Assembly (NCBI GenBank): GCA_021234155.1
Contig: JAJEKV010000488.1
Coordinates: forward strand, 110,051 to 174,050
Source of the DNA: Isoetes taiwanensis
Lineage: Eukaryota > Streptophyta > Lycopodiopsida > Isoetales > Isoetaceae
Length of the DNA: 64,000 nt
Direction: 5' to 3'
Shown: piece after piece, positions 9,405-19,994 of the stretch
Layout of the letters: each line of letters starts with the position of its first letter
Position numbering within the stretch: position 1 is the stretch's first letter
Notes under the pieces: generated by a model
What the model was told of the DNA's origin: nothing
Seen by the model: only the letters and a program-made list of their open reading frames with translations
Database searches by the model: none
Translations under genes and position numbers: made by a program

Positions 9405-9880
9405 ATAGCATCATCATCAATGTCATAAATATGGTCAACAATTATATCAATACTAATTAATGACAATATATGTGCTACTAATAGCATCATGAATAGTAGC
9501 ACATATTGCATCAACTTTACCATCATTTATTACTCCAATGGTGTTAATGACAATATAAGTGTTATAGCTTATGCCAGTTACAATATCACACATAGCTTCA
9601 TCTATAGTATCACATATTGACACTATTATATCAGTGCTAGCGTCATGAATAATATCACATATTGCATCAACTTTACCATCATTTATTACTCCAATGGTGT
9701 TACTGACAATATAAGTGTTATAGTTTATGCCAATTACAATATCACACATAGCTTCATCTATAGCATCACAGATTGACAATATTATTTCAGTCCTAGCATC
9801 ATGATTAGTATCACATATTGCATCAACTTTACCATTATTTATTACTCCAATGGTGTTAATGACCCCATACACACCCTATT
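9405..9880. repeat. 156-bp subterminal tandem repeat of the CACTA element
   Basis: About 2.8 units with 156-bp spacing, marked by CATCATTTATTACTCC at 9521, 9677 and (variant) 9833. Because 156 is divisible by 3, a minus-strand frame stays open through all units (a 52-residue repeat), but this looks like a by-product of unit length. The last unit stops at an insertion junction near 9861; a further partial unit appears at 14921-15058. Confidence 0.9.
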
Positions 9881-10369
9881 ATTATATATAAACATTGTAT
9901 TAATTATTAATATTGTACATTCAACCATTGTACATGGCATTCTATATATTAAGAAATTGAACCATTGAATAAACCCCCCCCTTGGTTGTTTTTGCCGATA
10001 TTCGCCTTGAGGCGCGTCCATCGGTTGGCTCGGGACCGTTGGATGTCGGTTTTGGCGATCTTGGCCATCGCTAAGCGCGACGAGTTTTTTAGCAGGTTTT
10101 AGTTAACTGTTAGTTACGAATACAAAGGAAAACCAAAGGTTGTGAAGCGCATTGTATGTATGTATGGGCGTATATGTTTGGAGCTCCTCGCCAACCGATT
10201 GGGCGCTCGCTTGGCGAATATGTAGCATAATAACGGGGGTTTTTTTGTGTTTTTGTATGCTTTTCACTAAGGTTTTCCTATGATTTTTGATGTATTCAAA
10301 TGGATGTACTAATCATTACATTTAGAGTGCACCATTTCTGAGCCATTGATTTTAGCATTTTTTTTTTCC

Positions 10370-10600
10370 AATGGTCAATAACCAATGGCTCACAACAAAA
10401 GCCCCTTTTTTGTGCGTGTGGTGCATAATGGTCAACAACTAATGGCTCACAACAAAAGCCCTTTTTTTGTGCGTGTGGTGCATAATGGTCAACAACCAAC
10501 GGCTCACAACAAAAGCCCTTTCTTTGTGCGTGTGGTGCATAATGGTCAACAACCAATGGCTCACAACAAAAGCCCTCTTTTTGTGGGCTTGAAGGGCGCA
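10370..10600. repeat. 57-bp tandem repeat, 4 units
   Basis: The unit contains ATGGCTCACAACAAAAGCCC and then TTTTTTGTGCGTGTGGTGCA, starting at 10385, 10442, 10499 (variant) and 10556. The length is a multiple of 3, so both strands stay open (MAHNKSPFFVRVVHNGQQ on plus). I regard it as a minisatellite rather than a gene, since no start context, domain or continuation is seen. Confidence 0.9.
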
Positions 10601-11259
10601 TGTAGTGCGATTTCGCCCGGCAACACATTTCTTATCATAACTTCTGATCCAGAACTCTGTTTGAGATGATTTTTATTGCGTTGGAAAGCTCTTTCCGAGA
10701 TCTTTTTGATGGTCTATGATATGGATATGTTTGGTTAAATTATCTATGCTAAAACAGCAATTTCTCGGCCGGATTTGGTAGGCTTTCACATCCTACTAGC
10801 TGATTAATACAGGATTGCGCTATTGGATATTGTTTTATGGCTCATTCTGAATGCAGCTTGCAAAAAACTACCATGCATTTTTAGATTTTGAGGCAGTTAT
10901 TAAGCAAATTCCAAGGCTTTTAGATCCTTGTGCTAACAAGCGTTTAAAAGTTTTCCACTTTGGTTTTCACCACAAGCATCCATGGAGGCCAAAGGCTCTT
11001 TGTTAAATTCAGGTTGAAAAATGTTTGTGTATGGGTGTTGCAAACTTTATGACTTTCAGAATAATGGGATCAATCCGCTCTATCTTTATGGTAACTTTTA
11101 CTTATGTTCTATTTGTTTTATTGTGATGAAATTCAAAAGCTCACGGTGATGAAAGCCTCAAATGAATTCTAGTTTTTTTACGGTTTGAATTCTAAATTTT
11201 TGTCTTTGGGGGGGCGTCCTAAGGCCCGAAGGGGCCAAAAACTTTTTGCAACACAAACC

Positions 11260-11627
11260 ATTAACATCCAACATATAAAAAATTAAATCCCCCCAAACAC
11301 ATAACAACCAACACATAACAACCATTGACATTAACAAGATTCTTAAAAAAATACTATAAGATTTCAAGCGGAATACTATATGGTGTTGATTTTATGCGTG
11401 CAAAATACAATTATAAGGGCTCTCGCTGCCCTACATCACCCCGAGTGTGAATATGCACCCAAACCAAAGGGGTTTAAGGGGATTTTAATTTAAATGTGTT
11501 GGATCCAATGGTTGTGTTAATTAATGTCAATGGTTGTTATGTGTTGGTTGTTAATGTCAATGGTTGTTATGTGTTGGTTGTTATGTGTTTGGGGGATTTA
11601 ATTTTTATATGTTGGATGTTAATGGTT
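11260..11627. repeat. 83-bp inverted repeat enclosing a dispersed ~170-bp segment
   Basis: The arm 11260-11343 (CATTAACATCCAACATAT, then AAATCCCCCCAAACAC, then the AACAACCAACACATAAC core) recurs inverted at 11545-11627. The enclosed segment (AAAATACTATAAG ... ACCCAAACCAAAGGGGTTTA) also occurs at 32530-32700, outside the CACTA element. It is therefore a mobile or dispersed sequence of its own. Confidence 0.8.
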
Positions 11628-11774
11628 TGTGAATATCCAAAAACAAGCTGGGGGGGTCAAGGGTGTTTATTCAATGGTTCAATTTCTTAATATATAGGCG
11701 CCATGTACAATGGTTGAATGTACAATATTAATAATTAATACAATGTTTATATATAATAGGGTGTGTATGGGGTC

Positions 11775-13130
11775 CAAATTTTTTGGCCTTCGGGCCTAAG
11801 GAAGGAAGGAAGGGTGTTCTAAGAAGCATATGCATAAGAAAACAATCTCTATGCATATTTTTTTTGTGCTAACCATAATAAATGAAACTAGATATGAAGC
11901 CTCTATGCCAAATTGTGAAACAAACAAAAGAAAAATAACATTGCAACTATAGGAACAAGTCCCAAACAAGGGAGGCATTCAAGATCATGTCACGGTCTTT
12001 ATTTATTACATTTGTTTAATTTGGACATTCATCATTGCGAAGCATTTGGGTACCAATAACTATTTCATAGGGGTTGGGGTAGCCCACTGTGAGTGCACAA
12101 AAAATGGGACATAATGGCAAGACCCACTTGTCACATTCACCAAGAGGCGGATTCCACAAAATTGGCACGGGTACATGCAAACAATGAAGCTTAGGCATTT
12201 CTATATGCCTCACTAAACCATATAATTGCATCTTGAAAAGAACTAGAAAGCGTTCAAAAGTGGATATACACATAGACTATCCGTTTACATATATTTTACA
12301 AGTTACAAGCCCATATTTCATTCCCACCGGACATGAAGTTTGCAATTGTACAATTCCATCATTTGAGCAAAAGGAGATATAACTCAGCATCACATTGATT
12401 TGAAATGCGAATGTCATAAAGCAGCCAAATATTTAGACTAAAACACCCATGTAATGCCGAAATACTAATGTGCATAATGGTTTACATCTCACCACTAACT
12501 TCATTTAACTTCACCCTCTCCAATATGTGCGATGTATATGCGGTAGGCATTTTGCATTTTCTTGACGTGTTGCCAAACGTTATCATACTCTGCTCATCAA
12601 TGCGTCTTCATTTTCATTATTGCTATCTCATTCTAGAATGGGACTCGCGATGAAACCAACAAACCTTTCGACTTAGACTTAGACTTGCTTCTCATTCATC
12701 TCGTGATTTTCTACAATGGTGGATAGTGGGTAGCCGCACACATGCGAACTACCCATAAAAATAAAGGGAAAATCAATTATATCATTTGACCCCAACAAAT
12801 TACAATGCTAATAGATAGATAGATAGTAGTTTTATAGAGACTAGGCTAGTGTACTGCCGAAAGCTTATCTTAGGGATTAAAAAACCCCGCCCTTTCGGGT
12901 TTTGAGGAAAACCCTAGTGATAAGCCTTCGCAAGAAGGGGCTGGACAAGCGTAAGGCATAAAATCGCTCCCAAAACCCACGAATGGAAAAGTCGAAAACA
13001 GATGCCGCTTCGCTAACACGTACGCACATCACCAACAAAACAACAAGACAAAAACAAACCTCAGTGGAGTGGAGGGCTGATTACAGCGTGCCACGCGATA
13101 AAAATACAATAACAAAAAGAAGGGGGGAGG
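11775..13130. other. Non-coding stretch within nested insertion
   Basis: Short frames only (for example minus 12273-12016 and plus 12468-12653) with no domain I recognise. 11785-11812 is an inverted copy of 11207-11243 (CCTAAGGCCCGAAGG core). A short GATA run lies near 12811-12827. 12880-12905 has a small CCCCGCCCTTTCGGGTTTTG hairpin. No gene is supported. Confidence 0.4.
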
Positions 13131-13134
13131 GTGG

Positions 13135-13652
13135 GTTCAAAGAGAATAAGGTAATCTGGAGAGAGAAGAGGAAAGCGCCGAGAAGTGAAGCGTAAACGCC
13201 TAAAATAGCGAACTCCCAACCGGAAGCGGGCATGCGCCGCCGCATGCAAAAACATGCATGCTCGTCCCATTCTAGAATGGCGATCCGATGTCGGATGGAT
13301 CGATGGGATTCTAGAATGGGACTCATGAGAAACCAACAAAACCCAGAATACCAAAGGACTTCCTTAACAAACTAGGATCGGGGACGAAGGTCACGGGATG
13401 AAGGCTAAAGGCGAAAGGACGGCATGAAAGAAATGCCAAATTGGCCAAAACCGGCAGGAAGAAGCCCTCCCCCTGCAGGGGAAACAATTCAAAGAGAATA
13501 AGGTCTTGTTGAGAGAAGAGGAAGCGCCGATGAGAAGTCGCGTAAACGCGCGCCTAAAATAGCGAACTCCCAACGAGCGGGCATCGGTACGCATGCATGC
13601 AAAACATGCATGCTCGTCCCATTCTAGAATGGCGATCCAATGTCTCGGATCG
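13135..13652. repeat. ~180-bp direct repeat pair
   Basis: 13135-13315 and 13487-13652 share TTCAAAGAGAATAAGG, CCTAAAATAGCGAACTCCCA and TGCTCGTCCCATTCTAGAAT in order. Differences are concentrated at CG/CHG-rich spots. Between them lies 170 bp of unrelated sequence. A piece of the unit (ATTCTAGAATGGGACTC) also occurs at 12633. Confidence 0.85.
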
Positions 13653-14920
13653 ATGGGATTTGTTGTAGTCATGGAAAGGAGTATGGCGACCCATTTCCAT
13701 GTTTACAAATATGAAAATCTAAATATGTAAGATGACCTATAGCATAGAATGTTACCCGAGCAAAATGGCATGATTCTCCACATATTTTGCCATGAAGTGC
13801 TTCTTCCTCTCCGTTTCCAATTCCTCTCTATGGCTTTGGCTTTTTGCTTCTCTCTATTTGGTAAAGTCCGGGGGACTTAACCATTCCTCATCTTTATCAA
13901 CATCATCATCGGCCATCTGTCAATAACCATCAATTACCAAATACCCAAGATTACCACATATAGAACTCTTGCCCTTTTCCTTTTTAATAGGAACCTCTCA
14001 ACAACAAAGTAGTATTTTAGCTTCTAACCCTTAAACTATTTCAGCTTCCCCATACAAAACCGGCAGAGTCTTTGCTTCCTTCTCATTCATCTAGCCGCTT
14101 TCGGCAGAAGAAAGGGTTGGCTTCTAGAGCACCGCTAATTTGGCTAGAATCGGAAGAAAAGGCGTGTTTTTACACCTAGCAAAGACTGCGGTGCTCCTTC
14201 GCAGATTCCACGGCTCGGTGGCTGATTTGTGGTTGCTTCCTCCGATATCTTGACCAAAGTGATAAGAAGAAAAAACTTATCTTTACGGACAAGAATTAGG
14301 AACCCGAAAGTGGGTGCTCAACTAGCCGAGGAGCCCCAAATTCTCAAGAATGGCATGGATTTGGACTCGGTCGATTTTGGCTCATCTCTCTCTGCTGCGG
14401 CGGTCTTGATCCAAGGCCCAAACGTTCAAACCTTTCTTTTTCGCTCATTCATCCCGCTATTTTGCCATGTCTCGATAAAGCAGGCCTTATATGGTCGCAT
14501 CGGATCTTCTAAAACAGGCCTTATATGGCTGCAACCTCCGAATAATGATATGATCTTTAGAACCCTTCATCCCGTTACTCTTCTCTGCTCCATCCTTTAC
14601 TCTTCTACGCTCCATCCTTCTTCCTCCGGCTACAAGGGCATGTGCGCGACGCATAAAATCTACGCAAGAAATGGCAACCCTAAAAGCGGGTGTCTCGATG
14701 TTTGCATGTGAAGCACACCGAGATAATACCATAAATGTATAGAAAAAAATACGCACATGGGTCAACCCATAGTAAGAAACCATCATAAGAGAATAAATGT
14801 TCTGCGCGCTCTATAAATACATACTCTATACGAACAACTAGATACATGCCCCAAATCATATAAGAACCATTGTGAAAAAGCCGTATAAATATATGTTTTG
14901 CGCGACGAACCATTTTTTGT
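13653..14920. other. Unassigned stretch with one 160-codon frame
   Basis: The plus frame 14229-14711 (starts MVASSDILTKVIRRKNL) is the longest open stretch, but it has no recognisable domain, no codon-usage support I can judge and no TATA context. It may be a captured host fragment. The right edge at about 14920 is where the CACTA subterminal repeat resumes, so this stretch is the distal part of a ~5-kb insertion. Confidence 0.3.
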
Positions 14921-15058
14921 GATATTAAGTATTATAGCTAATGCCAGTTACAGTATCACCCGTAGCTTCATCTATATTATCACATATTAACAATATTATA
15001 TCAGTGCTAACGTATCACATATTGCATTAACATTACCATCATTTATTACTCCAATCCT
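14921..15058. repeat. Detached partial unit of the 156-bp CACTA repeat
   Basis: ATTATAGCTAATGCCAGTTA, then TAGCTTCATCTATATTATC, then CATCATTTATTACTCCAATC parallel the unit at 9541-9690. It appears to continue the unit interrupted near 9861, implying that 9862-14920 is inserted material. Confidence 0.8.
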
Positions 15059-15229
15059 ATATTATAATGTTTTAGTGCGTGCATGTCTTGAATCAAGCCC
15101 TAAATTGGGCGGCCCGAATTTAACCTAAAAGTCGGGCGGTCTAGATAGGTTTTTTTTTCATGCCATTCCTCGAAACCCTAAGGTTCCCACTTACGGTTCC
15201 TCCCCTTTATGCCTTTCTACGTCTGCGCT

Positions 15230-15600
15230 ATCGCCATGGCAAGCAAAGCTCTTTCAGCAAACACATTCTTGCTCTATATGCAAAACCATGGAGCTCTAGC
15301 TATGGGGATTATGTGGCGGTTCTTCTCCTTTGCATGCATTTTGACTTTGCATGACTTTGGCTCATGCATGCTGGCTTGATGTATGCCTTGCGGCCTTGTA
15401 ATATAAAAGAGCAACCATTGTGCATATGGCGATTATGTGGCGCTTCTTTACCCTTGCATGCATTTTCAGTTTGCATGCCTTTGGCTCATGCATGCCGATT
15501 TCACTTTGCATGCCTTTGGCTCATGCATGTCGGCTTGATGCATGTCTTATGCGGCCAGTAATATAAAAAGCCATTGTGCATATCCCCAATGCATATCCAA
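15230..15600. repeat. GCATGC-rich direct repeats
   Basis: About 140-bp units sharing GGGGATTATGTGGCG/GGCGATTATGTGGCG, TTTGGCTCATGCATG and GCGGCC..GTAATATAAAA at 15300-15415 and 15430-15570. A short internal unit, TTTGCATGCCTTTGGCTCA, is repeated within the second. CATGCATG (RY-type) motifs are dense. Non-coding. Confidence 0.7.
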
Positions 15601-16840
15601 AAGCAAGGAGTCTAGCGACAAATGCAATTTTAATTAGGAAGATGGGTAAGATTTAGAAGAGTAGATTCATTGGGGAGTAAGTTGTACTCAATGTTCTCTA
15701 TTTGCATCACATGAACTCCATTCCAAAGTGAACTCAAGGCGAAAAGACAACACCCCAGCTGAGACGATGCTTTTTCTTATCCGTGGCTTGGTAAAAACCT
15801 TATGTGCAAGTAATAGAAATAGGACGTGGCATAACAAATGATGAGTATACAGACTTAGGGCATTAACTTGTATAAGTTGATCTTTTTGAAAGGGCAACAG
15901 GGGAATACCCATGGGGAGGTGGAAAAGCAAAATTGAAGTAGTGTATGGTGCATGCTTGTATGCAGGCGGATAGAAAAATCTAACTCCATATTATGTCTAA
16001 GATAAGATGGAACATGGGGCAGATATGGTCTGCAAGGCTTGCAATTGCTTGTAGTACAAACTAGGATTTAAGCAAAAGTTAAAAATTTAAAGCGTGAAAA
16101 ATAACCTAGGCACCAAGTGCTAGATAGTTAAGAAATATTTGAATTGAGGGATTTAAAAACATTCGTTTGGAGCCCACTAGTAATTTGTTAACCGTGAACA
16201 AGTTAAAATACTTGGCCGGCATAGGAACCACTAACTATGGCATATAGTTTTTGCAAATTGGAAGCATTTCAAAATGCTGAAATCTGCATAAGGCCATGGT
16301 CGAACATTTGGCAAAGCTCAAGATTGTGGCAAGTAACTACAACACTCTGGTCAGTGTTATCGAGGTATGTAAAATCTATAATTATACGTAACAAATGTTG
16401 AAATCCAGGCTGAGAAAGCAATATGGGGTATAAATGTAGCAAAAGGAAGAAAACCTAGCATTAATATTGACCACATGAACATTTCCCTTAAAAAAGTATT
16501 TTTAGGGTTCATCGAATGCTTTTTTCTGCTCTTGTTAACCTAATACAGCTCCGACTGTGCACGGATGGAACCGACGCCACAAAGAAGACCTGGCTAAAAG
16601 TGGAGACAAATAAACTTACATTTAGCTCGATTTGTACAGAGCCAAATAAAGCAAAAACCAGAAAGCAAAAAGAATGGACAACCCATCATATTTGAGGGGT
16701 TGGCAAGAGGTTTTCGGCACATTTCGGATCTCTCCAAGCGCCTCAATGACACCACCTGAGGGAAGCCAAAACAAGAGCTGAACAATACTTTGTTCATAAA
16801 AATAGGCCATTTTTCAGGTTTACGTTCATAAAAAATAAAA
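15601..16840. other. Non-coding interior of the CACTA element
   Basis: Only short frames, with no domain or RNA gene recognised. Base composition is moderate and could include intron-like captured sequence, but no splice-linked exons can be traced. Confidence 0.3.
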
Positions 16841-16847
16841 ATAGATT

Positions 16848-17205
16848 CAGATAGCCGCTTGCGGCTTGGAAACCCTATTTCGATTTTGCTCTAAAAGATG
16901 GCGCGGGGCTCTGCTTGCTTCTGATATGACTATTCATAAGCTACTTTGATCGAAATAAGGCTAGGGATATATGCTGATCAGGGACTTTTTTTCAGACTTG
17001 TTTTCAGGACTCTGATCGAAATAGGTTCAGATAGCCGCTTATGGCTTGGAAATCGCTTTTCGATTTTGCTCTAGGACCAAAAAAAGGATGGAGCGGGGCT
17101 CTGCTTGCTTCTGATCTGACTATTCATAAGCTTCTCTGATTGAAATAAGGCCAGGGATATGTATTGATCAGGGACTTGTTTTCAGGCTAAAGATCCGAAT
17201 AATGT
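16848..17205. repeat. 180-bp tandem duplication
   Basis: TTCAGATAGCCGCTT at 16848 and 17028 starts two copies. Both contain TTTCGATTTTGCTCTA, GGGGCTCTGCTTGCTTCTGA and GACTATTCATAAGCT. The copies differ by about 10%, including small indels. Confidence 0.9.
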
Positions 17206-18600
17206 ACTTCTCATATTGCCGCCCACAGGATACGTGTTTGGTGTTGCAAAGCATTTCGTTTCTATGTGTGGTGCTTCTGGGCTCTGATGCATACTTTGAA
17301 GATTTATCCTAGTATGCTGGTAAGGAAAGGAGAGCAAGGGTTTTATATCTATTTTTGGAATCCTTTCTAGTACATTTCGCATCTCTATTTTGCTGATATA
17401 GCGCTACAGATCCAGGCTTAATGGTGCGAAGCTCATATTGCAATTGTATGAAAATGGAGCATCAAAGATGCATATCAGATACTTTCCAACACTAGCTTGG
17501 AGTACGCACAAAATCAGGTCAGAACGTATTCCTGAATATTTAGATTGCAAATGCTTGCAGTATCCAGATTTGTTTAGCAACAAAAAAATGTCGATTTTAG
17601 GGGGAAAAAACTCATGTTTTTACGGCCATTCTATGATGTAAATTATGAGCCAAGCTCTTTCTGATTTGATGGTTATTATTTGTATATGTGATTAATCTGG
17701 AGTTGCTCTATGGTATACGATATTATGGCAGATTGGCAGCTTATTTGTCTTGGTAGTCAGCCTGTTCTAGTAGTGCACTTCTAGTGGCGCAGTTAGATTT
17801 TTGCAGCCAGGGCCAAGCTAAGATAGAATATTTAATCTGCTTTAAGCTATTTTACATGCCTAGTTGCTGGTTGTTGTGCATAAAGTGGTGACTTTTGTTG
17901 CACTGATATATGCTTTTTAGATAGATAGATAGATAGATAGATAGATATATGCTTTTTAGAGTTGTCTGTAGGATTTGCTAAGTGGTTGTGGCATTGCTAG
18001 GCTTTGCTAAGTGGTTGTGGCATTGCTAGGCTCCATTTTTTGCATGAAAGAATCGCTGATGTGTAATGCTAGTAGCTCTAAAATGATTTGTCAATTGATC
18101 ACACTCTCTATTTTATTTTTGTCTTTAAGATTGACCATAATGTTCTTGATGTTGGCAGGGGGTTGTCTATCAAATGTTGCAGGTGCAATGAATAGAAAGG
18201 GGCTTACCGAAGAGGGACTGCTCCTTTGTGCATTTACCCCTGTGTACTTTGATATTGCTTGCGTCAATATCATCCTTCTGGTGTAGGCTACTTGTTCAAT
18301 AGGTACATCAAAAAGCATGAAATGCTAAAGACTTAACATTAATAATTATGACTAACCTATGGGTTTTGTGTATTTCTGAAATTCAGATTCAGGAATATAA
18401 AACATCAGAATATTTTTTAAGAACAAGGATATCGCAACAAGGAAGTTGTTACTGATCACTTGACCACATTATTTTTGTTGGCATTGTAAAATTGTTACAT
18501 GTAATTGTGATTACATTTAAATAAAAGAGTTCTTATTTTACAGATGTTCATATTTCTTCATAACTTGTAGCTTAAAATCATGTTAAACTTAAGTAGCATT
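17206..18600. other. Non-coding CACTA interior with GATA microsatellite
   Basis: 17919-17946 is a (ATAG) run of about 7 units flanked by ATATATGCTTTTTAG duplicates. The rest has only short frames, for example plus 18011-18286, with no domain recognised. Confidence 0.5.
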
Positions 18601-18689
18601 ACGTGCTAAGTGTAAATTAATAACGCAGACAAAGTGCAAATCGAAACAGAATTCAATATTGCAGACAAAATGCAAATCCAAAATAAACC

Positions 18690-19330
18690 TCTCGCAAAAA
18701 GAAGAATGTGATGAAAAGCTTGGCGAATAAGATGACGATTTTTTTGATGAAAATTGTGACAATTTTTTTGACAAAAACTATAACAAAAAAACCCTCATTC
18801 TTTTGTAGTGACGTGATATTATATGTGGCATTCTCAATGATGCTACATGTGATACTAATCATGTCAGAAAAGATAATACAAATGATGATGCCGTGTTGCC
18901 ATTATAAGTGATTTAATTATAGCAATATAGTTGACAATATTATAGCGCGGGTGTTGACATTATGAATGATCTAATTATAGCAGTACATGTGATCCTATAG
19001 CTGACACTATTATAGCACTACAAAGACAAAATACATGATTTAATTATAGCAGTACATGTGATTCTATAGCGACACTGTTATAGCACCATAAGGACAAAAT
19101 GCATGATACTATAACTGTAGCTATAGATGATGCTACAAATGATACTATTATACCATCACAATGCCATAAAATATGATACTACAACTGTTGCTATTGGTGA
19201 TGCTACAAGGGACGATATAGATGGCGCAATTTCATCAACAGCTTCCGTCATTTATTGTGTCAAAATTTAAAAAAATTGAAACTGCAATTTTAAGCAAATA
19301 AATAATGAAACCAGTGACTTAGATTGCTTA
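18690..19330. repeat. Right subterminal repeats of the CACTA element
   Basis: Repeated short motifs such as AATTATAGCAGTACATGTGAT, TATAGCACTA/TATAGCACCA and GATGCTACAA are spaced 40-110 bp apart. They resemble in style (not exactly) the left block. In CACTA elements such repeats bind the transposase; their role here is inferred from family knowledge. Confidence 0.75.
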
Positions 19331-19343
19331 TTCTCTTGTAGTG

Positions 19344-19994
19344 TGTGAGTCCTGAAGCTTAAGGACAACGGCTTGGACATCCTGCTGGTATTGATACAGG
19401 GCCTGTCGAGAAGGTGGAGGTGCGGGGCCCTGTTGGTGATTGGTCTGTGATCGCCCGAGAAACATGATGAGAATTGGTGGGCATGGATTCCGTGGAGGAA
19501 GAGAAGACAGAAATAGGCTTTTCTTGATGTTGAACATGACCAGGAGAAAGAGGAGGGCGTGAAGTTTCAGCCTGGTGGGTTTTAGGAAGGGAATGGAAGG
19601 TTTGGTGAGTGGATGCATGAGAAGTAGAGGGGGACCCTGGACTGGTGATAGGTATATAATGACGGATGATGGCTGGAGGTGAGCACTGATTGTCAAAGCC
19701 GGAAGAAGGAAATTTGCTTGTGAGGATCGATCAATTTCATGGAGAAGTCCGAGGAACAAAATTTGTGGCCAATCAATAGGATGAGTGGAGTGGACGGCCA
19801 TAATGACAATGTTGTAAAACTGTTTATTGATATGGGTATTCTTGATGGAATACCCATAGAATTTTCGCCACAGAAACTTTACAAAAGTATCGTGGGTCTT
19901 TGCAATGTTTGTGAGTCGATGGGTGTTGGCTTGATAAGGAGCCGCGGCCATATCTTGAGAGACATCCTGGTCCTGTAAGGCAGCCCAAGATAAA
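19344..19994 (-). pseudogene. Middle fragment of retrotransposon third ORF
   Basis: Minus-strand frame of about 207 codons between the LTR element and the CACTA. It holds KTHDTFVKFLWRKFYGYSIK near the start, a Pro-rich middle, and the helical end QYQQDVQAVVLKLQDS. The homologous segment of the intact-order element is at 48194-48826 (HETFVKFLWRNS, YQDQQDAQAAALKLQES). Its frame joins in phase with 26628 upstream (across the LTR element, one ATAAA removed) and with 9280 downstream. Function unknown. Confidence 0.75.

Larger units (their letters stand above)
9861..11774. mobile_element. 1.9-kb nested element with ~120-bp terminal inverted repeats
   Basis: The left arm 9861-9980 (GACCCCATACACACCC..., then AACATTGTATTAATTATTAA, then a TTAAGAAATTGAACCATT core) reappears reverse complemented at 11650-11774, nearly perfectly. 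Long TIRs fit a Mutator-like or foldback element. No flanking duplication is obvious. Inside are a 57-bp tandem array and a second, internal palindrome. No transposase is visible. Confidence 0.75.
9281..19343. mobile_element. CACTA (En/Spm-type) DNA transposon, ~10.06 kb, TSD TGT
   Basis: The left end is CACTACAAGAGGATAGC. The right end, reverse complemented, is CACTACAAGAGAATAAGC. A 3-bp TGT duplication flanks it (9278-9280 and 19344-19346). Both ends carry AT-rich subterminal repeat blocks (9405-9880 and 18690-19330), as CACTA elements do. I found no transposase domain inside, so it looks non-autonomous, enlarged by nested insertions. It interrupts the third ORF of a Ty3 element. Confidence 0.9.

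Noticed and set aside
9453-9872. 139-codon repetitive minus frame as a repeat protein
   Set aside because: It is the 156-bp tandem repeat read through; composition is that of AT-rich subterminal DNA.
10370-10600. CRISPR-like array
   Set aside because: Units are contiguous 57-bp tandem repeats without distinct spacers, in a plant transposon context.
14229-14711. 160-codon plus frame inside the CACTA element as a gene
   Set aside because: No recognisable domain or splice partners, and its flanks are repeat insertions. Mentioned only as part of an unassigned stretch.
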